This document shows positions 1 through 8,332 of a stretch of 64,000 bases of DNA, piece by piece (the first letter of the stretch is position 1; the number at the start of each line of letters is the position of its first letter). Position numbers and translations under genes: made by a program. Source of the stretch: Spirosoma fluviale (GTDB taxonomy: Bacteria; Bacteroidota; Bacteroidia; Cytophagales; Spirosomataceae); contig NZ_OCNH01000002.1 of assembly GCF_900230225.1 (NCBI RefSeq), positions 62,001 through 126,000 of the forward strand, written 5' to 3'. The notes beneath the pieces were generated by a model. The model was not told where the DNA came from and made no database searches. It saw only the letters and a program-made list of their open reading frames with translations.

Positions 1-1
1 G

Positions 2-724
2 CAGCGATGGGGCAATCCCATTTACGACTGGGCGGAGCACGAACGGACCGGCTTTGTCTGGTGGATGCATCGGCTGCGGCACCAGATGTCCCTCTACAGC
101 CTGACACGGCTCGACCATTTTCTGGGTTTTGCGGTGTATTGGGAAATCCCGGCCAGCGAACCGACTGCCAAAGTGGGGGAATGGGTGAAAGCGCCCATTG
201 AGGCTTTTATGCACGCTATGCACCGGCAGTTTGTTCAGTTGCCCATTATTGCTGAAGATTTGGGAGCGAAGGCCGCCGACATTCAGCCGTATCTCCGGCA
301 TTACGGGATACCGGGTATGCGGGTGGTTCAATTTGGCTTCGGAGTCGACATGCCCACGTCGACCTATGCCGTTCACAACCACGCCGAGAACTTTGTGGTC
401 TATTCCGGCACGCACGATAACAACACGACTCTGGGTTGGTTCCGGGAGTTGGATAAGCTCCACCGGCAGCGCATGAACGATTACCTCGGCACTAAAGTAA
501 CTGAAAAGAACGTGGTCGATCAGGTCTGTCGGCTCACGATGCAGTCGGTAGCGCGTCTGGCCATTATGCCCATCCAGGATGTGTTGAATCTTGACGAAAC
601 CCACCGGATGAATACGCCGGGCCTGGGCGGTCGAAGCTGGCAGTGGCGATTGCAGCCAAATCAACTAACTGCTGATGTAGCGGCTAAGTTGTTGCGACTC
701 ACAAAAATGACCGGCCGGGGGTAG
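2..724 (+). CDS. malQ: 4-alpha-glucanotransferase (amylomaltase), C-terminal part
   Basis: This is the 3' end of a GH77 glucanotransferase, which moves alpha-1,4-glucan segments between maltodextrins in the cytoplasm. The frame is open from base 2 and begins QRWGNPIYDW, a strongly conserved MalQ stretch, so the gene starts outside the window. All three catalytic acids of the family are visible: the nucleophile Asp in RLDHF, the acid/base Glu in IAEDLG, and the third Asp in GTHDNNT. The C-terminus ends with a typical short helix after GGRSWQWR. The internal ATG at base 65 is not a real start, because conserved sequence lies upstream. Identification is secure. The missing N-terminal part, which in Bacteroidota often carries CBM20 starch-binding modules, cannot be judged. 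Confidence 0.95.
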   Translation, partial: QRWGNPIYDWAEHERTGFVWWMHRLRHQMSLYSLTRLDHFLGFAVYWEIPASEPTAKVGEWVKAPIEAFMHAMHRQFVQLPIIAEDLGAKAADIQPYLRHYGIPGMRVVQFGFGVDMPTSTYAVHNHAENFVVYSGTHDNNTTLGWFRELDKLHRQRMNDYLGTKVTEKNVVDQVCRLTMQSVARLAIMPIQDVLNLDETHRMNTPGLGGRSWQWRLQPNQLTADVAAKLLRLTKMTGRG

Positions 725-891
725 TGATACCGTAAGGCACTCAGTAAGCTGTTTGTATACCGAAAAAACTACTTTGGCACTATAAGTGCTGAGCTACTTA
801 AGTAATGTTTCCTGAGTTACGTTAACCGAATCTCAGGAATACATTGATCATGTATGGACTGTCCGTCCACTCAATTAATGTAGCTGTGCTC

Positions 892-2280
892 ATGTTTCGG
901 AATTTACCTACTTCACTGCTTCGGCTGACCGGTTTTGTTTTACTGGTTGCAGCCTGTAAAACATCAATTGATACCCAGCCTGTTACAACCGGTAAGGCGA
1001 TTGAATCATTCACCTTCACGAACGTGGCTCCGGCGGCTACAGCGGTCGTAGACTCTGTTGTGTATAGCGTCAGAGCGACCGTACCGGCTGGGACCGATTT
1101 AACCAAACTGTTGCCCATCATAAAAGTATCGCCCGGCGCCATTATAACACCGGCTTCGGGGGTTGTGATGGATTTTAGCAAGCCAGTGTCGTACACCGTT
1201 ACGGCCATGGATGGGTTAATTCAGTCTTATACCGTTACGGCTAGCGTGGCAAGTACGATTGCCAACGGGGGCGCGCTCGTGTATATTGGTAACGGAGCGG
1301 GTAACTTTTATGCTGTTGACGGAGGCACAGGCGCTGTAAAATGGCGGACATCAACCGGGTCGTCAATCTCTGCCAGTGCGTATGTAGCGGCTGGTATGGC
1401 GTTTACGGGCAGCGAAAACGGTAACCTATACGCTTTTGACGCCCTGACGGGTGCTCAGAAATGGAAAATTAGTACGGGCAACAGCATCCTGTCGAGCCCG
1501 GTTGTATCGGGCACTACAGTATTTGCGGGTAGTGAAGACCAGAATCTGTATGCAATCAATTTATTGACGGGAGCTCAACGCTGGAAGTTCAGTACGGCGG
1601 GTGGGGTTACATCCAGCCCGGTTGTTGCCAATGGGGTAGTCTACACAGCTAGTAAAGATCAGACGTTATACGCACTCGACGTAGCCACGGGTAAGCAACG
1701 CTGGAAATTCAGTGCAGGGGACAAAATCACATCCAGTCCTGCTGTAGTTAGCGGGGTCGTTTATATTGGTACCAACGATTATAATCTATACGCACTCGAT
1801 GCTGTTTCCGGAGCCATCAAGTGGAAATTCAGTACGGGTGGCCCCGTTACATCCAGCCCCACGGTAGCCGATGGAGTCGTTTATGTTGGGAGCGATGATT
1901 ACACGTTTTACGCGCTCGACCTTACCACGGGTAAGCAACGCTGGAAGTTCAGCACTAATGGCCGTATAAGTGCCAGTGCGGCTATTGCCGGTGGAGCCGT
2001 TTATTTGGGTGTTGAGGATAAAACCTTCTATTCGCTGGATGCCGCTACTGGTGCGTTGCGCTGGAAATTTGGCACGGGCGGTATCATCAGTTCAAGTGCT
2101 GTGGTCTACAATGGGTTTGTTTATTTCGGGAGTCAGGATGCTAGTTTGTATTGCCTGAATACCACGTCGGGGGCTATGCGGTGGCGTGTTCCGCTCGATG
2201 CCAAACTACTGGCGAGTCCGTGTCTGGCCACTACAAACCTGATTCCCGTTGCGCCAGGGATTAGTGGCGGACAACAGTAA
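892..2280 (+). CDS. PQQ-like beta-propeller lipoprotein
   Basis: A 462-residue exported protein of unknown function. The start at 892 gives MFRNLPTSLLRLTGFVLLVA followed by a lipobox ending at Cys22, so it is probably a lipoprotein. A TTG at 844 would add 16 residues before the signal and is less likely. Residues ~30-115 resemble the DUF5018-like/cadherin-like module common in Bacteroidota surface proteins (it ends in SYTVTAMDG and QSYTVTASV). The rest is eight tandem blade repeats of ~38 residues, each of the form VVYxGSxDxxLYALDxxTG followed by RWKFSTGG and TSSPVV. This is the PQQ/quinoprotein-type propeller of BamB-like proteins. It has no separate catalytic domain and no haem motif, so a binding or scaffold role is more likely than a dehydrogenase. 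It stands alone between malQ and the TPR gene. Confidence 0.85.
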   Translation: MFRNLPTSLLRLTGFVLLVAACKTSIDTQPVTTGKAIESFTFTNVAPAATAVVDSVVYSVRATVPAGTDLTKLLPIIKVSPGAIITPASGVVMDFSKPVSYTVTAMDGLIQSYTVTASVASTIANGGALVYIGNGAGNFYAVDGGTGAVKWRTSTGSSISASAYVAAGMAFTGSENGNLYAFDALTGAQKWKISTGNSILSSPVVSGTTVFAGSEDQNLYAINLLTGAQRWKFSTAGGVTSSPVVANGVVYTASKDQTLYALDVATGKQRWKFSAGDKITSSPAVVSGVVYIGTNDYNLYALDAVSGAIKWKFSTGGPVTSSPTVADGVVYVGSDDYTFYALDLTTGKQRWKFSTNGRISASAAIAGGAVYLGVEDKTFYSLDAATGALRWKFGTGGIISSSAVVYNGFVYFGSQDASLYCLNTTSGAMRWRVPLDAKLLASPCLATTNLIPVAPGISGGQQ

Positions 2281-2350
2281 GCGATTGACCGGCAGGACTT
2301 GTAGGAGGGAATAGCAGGCACTAACCCGCCGTTAACTACGTTTCTCTTTC

Positions 2351-5300
2351 ATGTCATCCTTATTTTTCTGGAAAGATTGGAGCCGGGGGTACCGGCTTAC
2401 GTATCTGATTAGCTTTATTGCCTTCATTGTCAGTATTGTTCTGTTTGCTATTGCCTGGGCGAAAGGCTTGAGCAATGTTGTTCGGTGGGATGTGCTGAGC
2501 GAACTCAATGAGCTTCCCATTATACTGCATACCTTCTCCGATGGGCTGCTCGATTACTCCGTCAACGGGAAAGCGTATGCAGTTTCGGAGCAATTTATTG
2601 CGGGTGCCATGCAAACGCACCCCGGTCTGGCTACAGCTTTTTTAATTGGCGTTTGTCTGGCGTTTGTTCTTCTGTTAAGCGCCATAACCCGGCTCGACCG
2701 GATTCGCTACCTGGTCGGCATGGGGATTCTTATTCTCGGGCTGGCCTTTTTTCGCTGGGAAATGCTCGATGTCCCGGGTCTCGGCGGTAATTATCTGTTT
2801 CTATTGCTGACGTTCGTCTTCGGTTCGGTCAGTTACTATTTCCACGCTTTCCGGGCTGACTACCTCATCCCCGTTCGGCTGGTTACGTTCGGGCTATTAA
2901 CGGCCGTCGTTGCACTGGCGATTGGAGCGTTGTCGCCGGTACCGTTTCCGGCTTTAGTGGTTGTCAGCTACGGAATGCCGGTGCTGCTGGTGTTTAGCAT
3001 TGGTTTTATCTTCTTTATCGCTACCGAAATCATTGCCGGGCTCGTCTGGCTCACATCGGCCGGGCGTTCAGAAGGCGGGGAGGTACCGGTTGGTCAACGG
3101 CGGGTGCTGGGGCTTAATAACTTTCTGTTTGTCAGTGCGCTGTATCTCGTCAATCTGATACTTATCTGGCTCAAAAATACGAAGTCGATTGATTGGGATT
3201 TACTGGCAATCAGTCCGTTTATTCTGTACCTGATTTCTGTTACGCTGGGGGTTTGGGGTTTTCGCCGGTTGGTTCAGCAACAGGATTCGTTCTCTTTTCG
3301 CGATGCCGGGGCGTATCTCTATGCCGGTCTGGCCCTGCTCACAACCCTCACGATCACCTACGCGTTTGCAACGGCCAACGACCCGCTGGTCGAAATGTTC
3401 GAAGATGTAATCGTGTACACGCATCTGGCGATGGGCGTGGTTTTTGTGGCCTACGTCCTGATTAACTTCCTGCCGATCTTTCAACAAAACTTACCCGTTT
3501 ACCGCATTCTATACAAACCTAAACGACTGGAGTTGAGTCTGTTTCGGGTGGCCGGTGTGTTTGGTATCGCCGTTTTGCTGGCATCAGGTGGGCTTATTAC
3601 GTTCCGGCAGGGGGTAGCGGGTTATTACAATGGACTAGGCGACGTGTACACCGCTACCGGCGAACCGCAGTCGGCCAGTGCCTTCTACCAGCTCGCGCTG
3701 GAGCAGGAATTTCAGAACCACAAATCGAACTACGCGCTGGCTTCGCTGGCGATCGCGCAGAGCAACCAGACGGCAGCTGCTTTCTTTTATCAGCAGGCGC
3801 TCCTCAAACAGCCTCATCCGCAGGATTATGCTGGCCTGAGTCAGACGTATTTACAGACGAATCTGTTCTTTGAAGCCGTCAAAACCTTACAGCGGGGTAT
3901 TCGGGCGTTTCCGAAAAGTGGCGAGTTGCAAAACAACCTGGGGTATCTATACGCACGCACCAGCGTGGCCGACTCCGCTTATTATTACCTGAAATCAGCA
4001 ACGGATTACGCCGGAAAAAGCGAAGTGCCGGAAGCCAACCTGCTGTCGTTCTACGTCCGAAACCCGAAAGTACTGGCGGCCGATTCGAGCCTGGTAAAAA
4101 CCAGCCGGGATTTGTCGTATGAATCTTATCAGTCAAATGCGCTTGCCCTTCGCTTGCTCACGCAGGCGGATACCGCGCAGCCCCAAAGGCCTAACTGGCT
4201 GGCTACGGAGCAGAGCAAAGAAGGGTTAAGCGTTGGTCGTTTTGCCAGTTTATATAATTACACGTTAGCCACACAACGGGCAGATACGTCGCTGGCGGGA
4301 CTGCTTCAGCGCTTGTCGGCGGACCCCCTCAATCAGGATTTTACGGACGATTTACTCCTCGCCCGCGCCGTGGCCGAGTACAATAACTACAATCATCCGG
4401 CGGCCTTTAGCCTGATGAGCCAGTTAGCAGAGGGCGATGACAAAAATGGCCCTGCTTACCGTTCCCTGACCGGACTGTGGCTTATGGAGCAGGGGTTATA
4501 CCGAAAAGCGGCCGAAACGTTCGGCTACAACACCGATACGACTTCTATTTATTTCCACGCGGTAGCGCTCACCAAAGCCAATGACCCGGCTCTGGCGCAG
4601 CCTCTCTGGGAAGCGGTCGCTAAAAGTGACCCGGCCGTAGCGGCCCTCAAGGAAGTATTGTATCAGGAGCGGAAACCACAGACTGATCTGGAAAAAGCGT
4701 TTTACGCCACTTACCGGACTGATGATCCTAACCGGGGGGCTTATTGGGAAACCGTTCAGGAACCAAGCCTCAAAACCGTAGCGGGGGTAGCCCTCACGAA
4801 CGATTTTCTCGATCAGCTACAGTGGCGCAATGCACAACTGGTACTATCGGGTTTGCCGAATCCCAAACAGGTCAGTCCGGTGGCGACTTCCCTGCGAAAC
4901 GTGGTTGCCATTCGTTTATCGGCCTTCCGGCGAAGTGTTGGCTCGGCCGAAACGATGGCCAAAGAATTTATAGTACCCCTCTATCAGGCCGAACGGGATT
5001 ATTGGCTGGGACAGACCTACGAACGCACCCGCCGGACTGCGCAGGCTCGAAAAGCGTACCAGCAGGCACTGCAACGGGCTCCTCTGAATGCCAGGATCGT
5101 GACGGCAGCCGCTCAGCTCGATCAGCAGCGAAAGCAACCGAAGTCGGGTTACGACCTTGTGCTGACGGCCCTGCCCTTCAACGAAGACAATGTTGATTTG
5201 CTCAAAACATACATCAACTTATGTACGGAACTCAGCCTGCGGGACTATGCCGAAAGGGGTATGATTAAGCTTCAGCTGGCCACAACACCCGCCGATTATC

Positions 5301-5371
5301 AGGCGTTTGAAGCGGCTTATCAGGAAAAATTAGCGTCAATCGAAAAGAGTAGAGAGAAGTTTCTTCAATAA
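2351..5371 (+). CDS. Polytopic membrane protein with C-terminal TPR repeats
   Basis: A 1006-residue protein that I do not recognise as a named family. The first ~420 residues hold about eleven or twelve hydrophobic segments (for example ~16-39, 95-117, 121-137, 148-167, 176-195, 200-233, 256-272, 283-303, 316-337, 350-375 and 399-417). The remaining ~580 residues are soluble and helical with TPR-like units (around GDVYTATGEPQSASAFYQLA, LSQTYLQTNLFFEAVKTLQR and RRTAQARKAYQQALQRAP). The soluble half may face the periplasm or cytoplasm; topology is not decided by eye. An ABC ATPase starts 50 bp downstream on the same strand and may be co-transcribed, although a promoter-like box lies between them. 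The TPR half suggests a scaffold for a protein complex, which is inference only. Confidence 0.75.
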   Translation: MSSLFFWKDWSRGYRLTYLISFIAFIVSIVLFAIAWAKGLSNVVRWDVLSELNELPIILHTFSDGLLDYSVNGKAYAVSEQFIAGAMQTHPGLATAFLIGVCLAFVLLLSAITRLDRIRYLVGMGILILGLAFFRWEMLDVPGLGGNYLFLLLTFVFGSVSYYFHAFRADYLIPVRLVTFGLLTAVVALAIGALSPVPFPALVVVSYGMPVLLVFSIGFIFFIATEIIAGLVWLTSAGRSEGGEVPVGQRRVLGLNNFLFVSALYLVNLILIWLKNTKSIDWDLLAISPFILYLISVTLGVWGFRRLVQQQDSFSFRDAGAYLYAGLALLTTLTITYAFATANDPLVEMFEDVIVYTHLAMGVVFVAYVLINFLPIFQQNLPVYRILYKPKRLELSLFRVAGVFGIAVLLASGGLITFRQGVAGYYNGLGDVYTATGEPQSASAFYQLALEQEFQNHKSNYALASLAIAQSNQTAAAFFYQQALLKQPHPQDYAGLSQTYLQTNLFFEAVKTLQRGIRAFPKSGELQNNLGYLYARTSVADSAYYYLKSATDYAGKSEVPEANLLSFYVRNPKVLAADSSLVKTSRDLSYESYQSNALALRLLTQADTAQPQRPNWLATEQSKEGLSVGRFASLYNYTLATQRADTSLAGLLQRLSADPLNQDFTDDLLLARAVAEYNNYNHPAAFSLMSQLAEGDDKNGPAYRSLTGLWLMEQGLYRKAAETFGYNTDTTSIYFHAVALTKANDPALAQPLWEAVAKSDPAVAALKEVLYQERKPQTDLEKAFYATYRTDDPNRGAYWETVQEPSLKTVAGVALTNDFLDQLQWRNAQLVLSGLPNPKQVSPVATSLRNVVAIRLSAFRRSVGSAETMAKEFIVPLYQAERDYWLGQTYERTRRTAQARKAYQQALQRAPLNARIVTAAAQLDQQRKQPKSGYDLVLTALPFNEDNVDLLKTYINLCTELSLRDYAERGMIKLQLATTPADYQAFEAAYQEKLASIEKSREKFLQ

Positions 5372-5372
5372 A

Positions 5373-5380
5373 GTAGCTTT
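5373..5380 (+). promoter_or_regulatory. Candidate Bacteroidota -7 promoter box
   Basis: TAGCTTTG matches the Bacteroidota sigma-A -7 consensus TAnnTTTG and lies 41 bp before the ABC ATPase start. No convincing TTTG -33 element is seen, so an independent promoter for the ATPase is only a suggestion. Confidence 0.35.
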
Positions 5381-5421
5381 GTGTGTTCATCCGTAGCTGC
5401 TACCCGACAAGCCAACAAACT

Positions 5422-6144
5422 ATGAATATTATTGAAACCCAAAGTATTGCCAAACGCTATGTGATGGGCACCGAGGTAGTAGAAGCCCTCAAGTCAATTA
5501 CCATCAGCATTCATAAAGGAGAGTATGTTGCATTTATGGGACCATCAGGCTCCGGTAAATCGACGCTCATGAATATTGTTGGCTGTCTTGACTCGCCCAC
5601 GTCCGGGAAATACATCTTAAACAACCAGGACGTTAGCGGCATGGGCGAAAACGAACTGGCGGAAGTACGAAACAAGGAAATTGGGTTCGTTTTCCAGACG
5701 TTCAACCTGCTGCCCCGGCAAACATCGCTCGAAAACGTGGCGCTTCCGCTCATTTATGCTGGTTACAGCAAAGCTGACCGTACCGAAAAAGCAATGATGG
5801 CCCTCAAAAATGTTGGCCTGGAAAATCGGGCGGGGCACCGGCCTAACGAATTGTCGGGTGGACAGCGGCAACGGGTAGCCGTAGCGCGGGCACTGGTCAA
5901 CGATCCCAGCATTCTGCTCGCCGATGAACCAACCGGTAACCTCGACACCAAAACCTCCTACGAAATCATGGACCTATTCGACCAGATTCATAGTAAGGGG
6001 AATACGGTAATCATGGTTACGCACGAAGAAGATATTGCCGAGTACGCACACCGCATTGTCCGGCTTCGCGATGGTCTGGTTGAAACCGATCGCGCCAACG
6101 CGAACATCCGCAAAGCAAAAGCCCTGATGCAGTCATTGGGATAA
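5422..6144 (+). CDS. ABC transporter ATP-binding protein (LolD/MacB type)
   Basis: A 240-residue ATPase subunit. Walker A is GPSGSGKST (residues 40-48), the Q-loop is in [10 protein letters not shown] (~Gln92), the signature is [15 protein letters not shown] (~144-158), Walker B is [12 protein letters not shown] and the H-loop is in MVTHEED. The FQTFNLLP and DEPTGNLD motifs place it in the LolD/MacB/FtsE group, which works with FtsX-like permeases in lipoprotein release, efflux or cell-envelope processes. The start at 5422 gives the usual N-terminus [13 protein letters not shown]; an upstream ATG-free extension to 5383 adds non-conserved residues. No FtsX-like permease is adjacent. The only membrane partner nearby is the TPR protein immediately upstream, so its permease is either encoded elsewhere or is unusual. 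Confidence 0.9.
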   Translation: MNIIETQSIAKRYVMGTEVVEALKSITISIHKGEYVAFMGPSGSGKSTLMNIVGCLDSPTSGKYILNNQDVSGMGENELAEVRNKEIGFVFQTFNLLPRQTSLENVALPLIYAGYSKADRTEKAMMALKNVGLENRAGHRPNELSGGQRQRVAVARALVNDPSILLADEPTGNLDTKTSYEIMDLFDQIHSKGNTVIMVTHEEDIAEYAHRIVRLRDGLVETDRANANIRKAKALMQSLG

Positions 6145-6372
6145 GTAATAACAAGGGCTTTTGGCAACGTCTTTACCTGGAGCCAGTGGTATCGGGTCCT
6201 CAGACCTGACGTCACGATAAAAATAACCTCAATTGAGGATCTCCGGAAGCTCTTTTCGATAGCAAGACTGGGTAGAGCACAATTGTATTAAAATACGAAC
6301 AGCAGTTTTTGTACAAATTCTTCTGTTAAAGAAAATCTCATAATATAATTCTTAGTTATAGGACGATCCTCC

Positions 6373-6470
6373 AAGAAGTACAATGCCTGGCCACTGATCG
6401 AGCTGGCCAGGCATTGTACTTCTTCTCTTTTATAAGGGGGTGGCCTACATTCGTACGAAATGTTCCATCA
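6373..6470 (+). repeat. 98-bp hairpin repeat, copy A
   Basis: Copy A of a repeat whose second copy lies at 7372-7469 in opposite orientation. It begins with a perfect 21-bp stem (6373-6393 pairing with 6404-6424, 10-nt loop). This is followed by CTCTTTTATAAGGGGGTGGC and a short palindrome TTCGTACGAA (6451-6460). Read on the plus strand the hairpin is followed by a pyrimidine run, so it could end transcription of the ABC ATPase gene, whose stop lies 228 bp upstream. The copies differ at six of 98 positions by my alignment. The remaining non-coding sequence at 6145-6372 and 6471-6601 shows no gene. Confidence 0.85.
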
Positions 6471-6601
6471 AAGTTTATTCCGACAGAAATTCAATAAGTT
6501 ACGGAGCGAGGTAAAGAAAACGTTCTGTTTCTTTACTATTTATCTCGATGGGCAGACTAAAGCGATCAAGAAACTGACCAACGTCTTAAATTAGGGCGTT
6601 T

Positions 6602-7180
6602 TTATCTCTTCCGTGTCGGCAAGGTATAACCGAGTTGTATAGAACCAGCAAACCCTGTTCCCCGGGTAGATACACCAACACCAGCGGCTAGATTGAGATA
6701 AAAATTACGTCGGTAGGTACGTTGTAACCCCCACAAGGCCCGCAAGCCAACATCATTATCGGGTCGCGCCAGTTCTATGCTCGACAGATATTGCTCGGTA
6801 AAAGGTGCCGACTCAGATATAGCACCGATAGACAAGTAGTTTGCCGAATTAGCATTGATGCTCTTTCCCTGTTGCAGACGTTTTGCGATATTGTAGTAAT
6901 AACGCCCCTCGGCTGAAGCCACCACATTGAGGTAGTAGGATGAATAAAAGCCCGAACTATTTCCAGGCAATGTGCCCGCTCGTGTGCCCGACGCCACAAA
7001 ACCCCCACCCAGTTGCAGGGTAGGAACGAAGGTAATTTTGGGGCCTAGCCTGACCTCGTGCGTGATACCAGGAGTTAAGATCAATGCCCGCCAAACATAT
7101 TTTTGGGTGTAATTGGTTGTTGAATCCTGTGCGTGACAAACCACCGACAGCAACATCAAGATAGCTATACTTGTTTTCAT
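6602..7180 (-). CDS. Small outer-membrane beta-barrel-like protein
   Basis: A 192-residue protein with an N-terminal signal peptide (MKTSIAILMLLSVVCHAQDS; cleavage probably after HAQ). The mature part alternates aromatic and polar residues with glycine-rich turns, as in small outer-membrane barrels (PGITHEVRLGPKITFVPTLQ, then LNLAAGVGVSTRGTGFAGS and the ending IQLGYTLPTRKR). I place the start at 7180 because an earlier ATG at 7213 would put eleven residues before the signal. It is the only gene between the two inverted 98-bp repeats. No family name can be given. It reads like members of the DUF3575/outer-membrane-beta-barrel superfamily, but that assignment is tentative. Confidence 0.7.
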   Translation of the reverse strand: MKTSIAILMLLSVVCHAQDSTTNYTQKYVWRALILTPGITHEVRLGPKITFVPTLQLGGGFVASGTRAGTLPGNSSGFYSSYYLNVVASAEGRYYYNIAKRLQQGKSINANSANYLSIGAISESAPFTEQYLSSIELARPDNDVGLRALWGLQRTYRRNFYLNLAAGVGVSTRGTGFAGSIQLGYTLPTRKR

Positions 7181-7371
7181 GGTGAGTATTACCGGGGAAT
7201 AAACTAGTACCACACAAATATATAATTAGCTCTAAAACAATAACTTTTCACACGCATTAGAATCTTATTAGACTTGTAGGTTAAGCGCATTTAAAATAAG
7301 TGTGAGGATATTAAGTAGATACTTGTCATCCCCTCCGTTCAAGTCGAGTTGTTATACTAGCATAATTGGTC

Positions 7372-7469
7372 TGATGGTACATTTCGTACGAAAGTGGGCC
7401 ACCCCCTTATAAAAGAGAAAAAGTACAATGCCTGGTCAGCTCGATCAGTGGCCAGGCATTGTACTTTTT
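7372..7469 (-). repeat. 98-bp hairpin repeat, copy B (inverted)
   Basis: Inverted partner of the repeat at 6373-6470. The hairpin stem pairs 7418-7438 with 7449-7469 and has one wobble position. The TTTCGTACGAAA palindrome is at 7383-7394. In the minus-strand direction the hairpin is followed by TTTTTCTCTTTTATAAGG, so it can act as a terminator for the lipoprotein gene that ends at 7576. Together the two copies enclose 901 bp and the outer-membrane gene. The flanks (6361-6372 and 7470-7480) show no obvious target duplication. Confidence 0.85.
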
Positions 7470-7575
7470 GAAGCGGTGTTGTATAACTATCATTATGTAA
7501 ATTGATAAAAGACAGAATTAGCAAGTCTCGACAGTCCTCATCAACCTTAGAAAAAGCTAAAAATATGATTAATAA

Positions 7576-8040
7576 CTAAGGTTTATCCGGGATGCCTACC
7601 CGCTGATAGAAATGGCGAGTGCTACCATAACCTTGCGAGGGGGTTGTGACCAAGTCAGTGGTCGTCATAGTCTGATACGTATTGTCAGAAGCCTTCTTAA
7701 GCATGAATTGGATATAGGACCCACTGAATTGTTCTACTAACAGACCTTGGGCTTGATCTGACTCGCCAACGGAGTTATCTTGATATAATACCTTAGGGGG
7801 CTGCCCATCCTCGGTCAAATAGAGATAATTCCGTGAGCCGTCATTACCATAACTCAAGCTTTTGTCGTGGCCCAGCGTTTGTGGAGTAATATCACCACTC
7901 GATGTGCTGGTTTTAACCCATTGCCATTTGCCAACTAACGCTGAGCCAAACGGAGGAGCACAACCACAGTCCGGTTTTTTACAAGCTTGTAGTAAAAAGC
8001 AAAGGCTTAGCGTTACGAATAATGATCTGGTCGGTTTCAT
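7576..8040 (-). CDS. Small lipoprotein, lipocalin-like
   Basis: A 154-residue lipoprotein. The signal is MKPTRSLFVTLSLCFLLQAC with the lipid-modified Cys at residue 20. The mature protein begins KKPDCGC and then has LVGKWQWVKT, the opening of many Bacteroidota lipocalin-like (DUF5004/lipocalin_4 type) lipoproteins. The YLYLTEDGQP and QTMTTTDLVTTPS segments fit further beta strands. The function is unknown. It is a single gene, flanked on its 3' side by a copy of the 98-bp repeat. The upstream 8041-8270 stretch is AT-rich and holds nothing else recognised. Confidence 0.7.
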   Translation of the reverse strand: MKPTRSLFVTLSLCFLLQACKKPDCGCAPPFGSALVGKWQWVKTSTSSGDITPQTLGHDKSLSYGNDGSRNYLYLTEDGQPPKVLYQDNSVGESDQAQGLLVEQFSGSYIQFMLKKASDNTYQTMTTTDLVTTPSQGYGSTRHFYQRVGIPDKP

Positions 8041-8270
8041 ACAGTTTTAGACTTGACAGTTGATTGACCCATTTTCCACTAGTAAAGGTTGTATTTTGCT
8101 GTTATATAAGTGGCATTATGTTAATTAGATGATAAATATGCAATTGCTTGCTGGAAATTTCATATTATTTCTAATCGAGAATAAGAATGCTTTTGTTAGA
8201 GGCAACATTCTTACAACATAAAGTGGATGTGCAGTTAGCTACTTGAAATTCCCTTTTAACAGGATAGTAA

Positions 8271-8321
8271 AAAAGAAGCTCACCTAGCTGACTATTTTAC
8301 AGTTCCGGATGAGCTTCTTTT
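8271..8321 (-). terminator. Intrinsic terminator
   Basis: A 12-bp perfect stem (AAAAGAAGCTCA at 8271-8282 pairing with 8310-8321) with a T-rich 3' side on the minus strand, 11 bp after the stop of the oxidoreductase gene. Confidence 0.75.
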
Positions 8322-8332
8322 GATTAACGTAA

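Noticed and set aside
822-1208. An open frame antisense to the PQQ lipoprotein
   Set aside because: The plus-strand frame has a lipobox and propeller repeats; the antisense frame has no supporting features.
6373-7469. A classical insertion sequence between the 98-bp inverted repeats
   Set aside because: No transposase-like sequence or target duplication was found between or beside the repeats.
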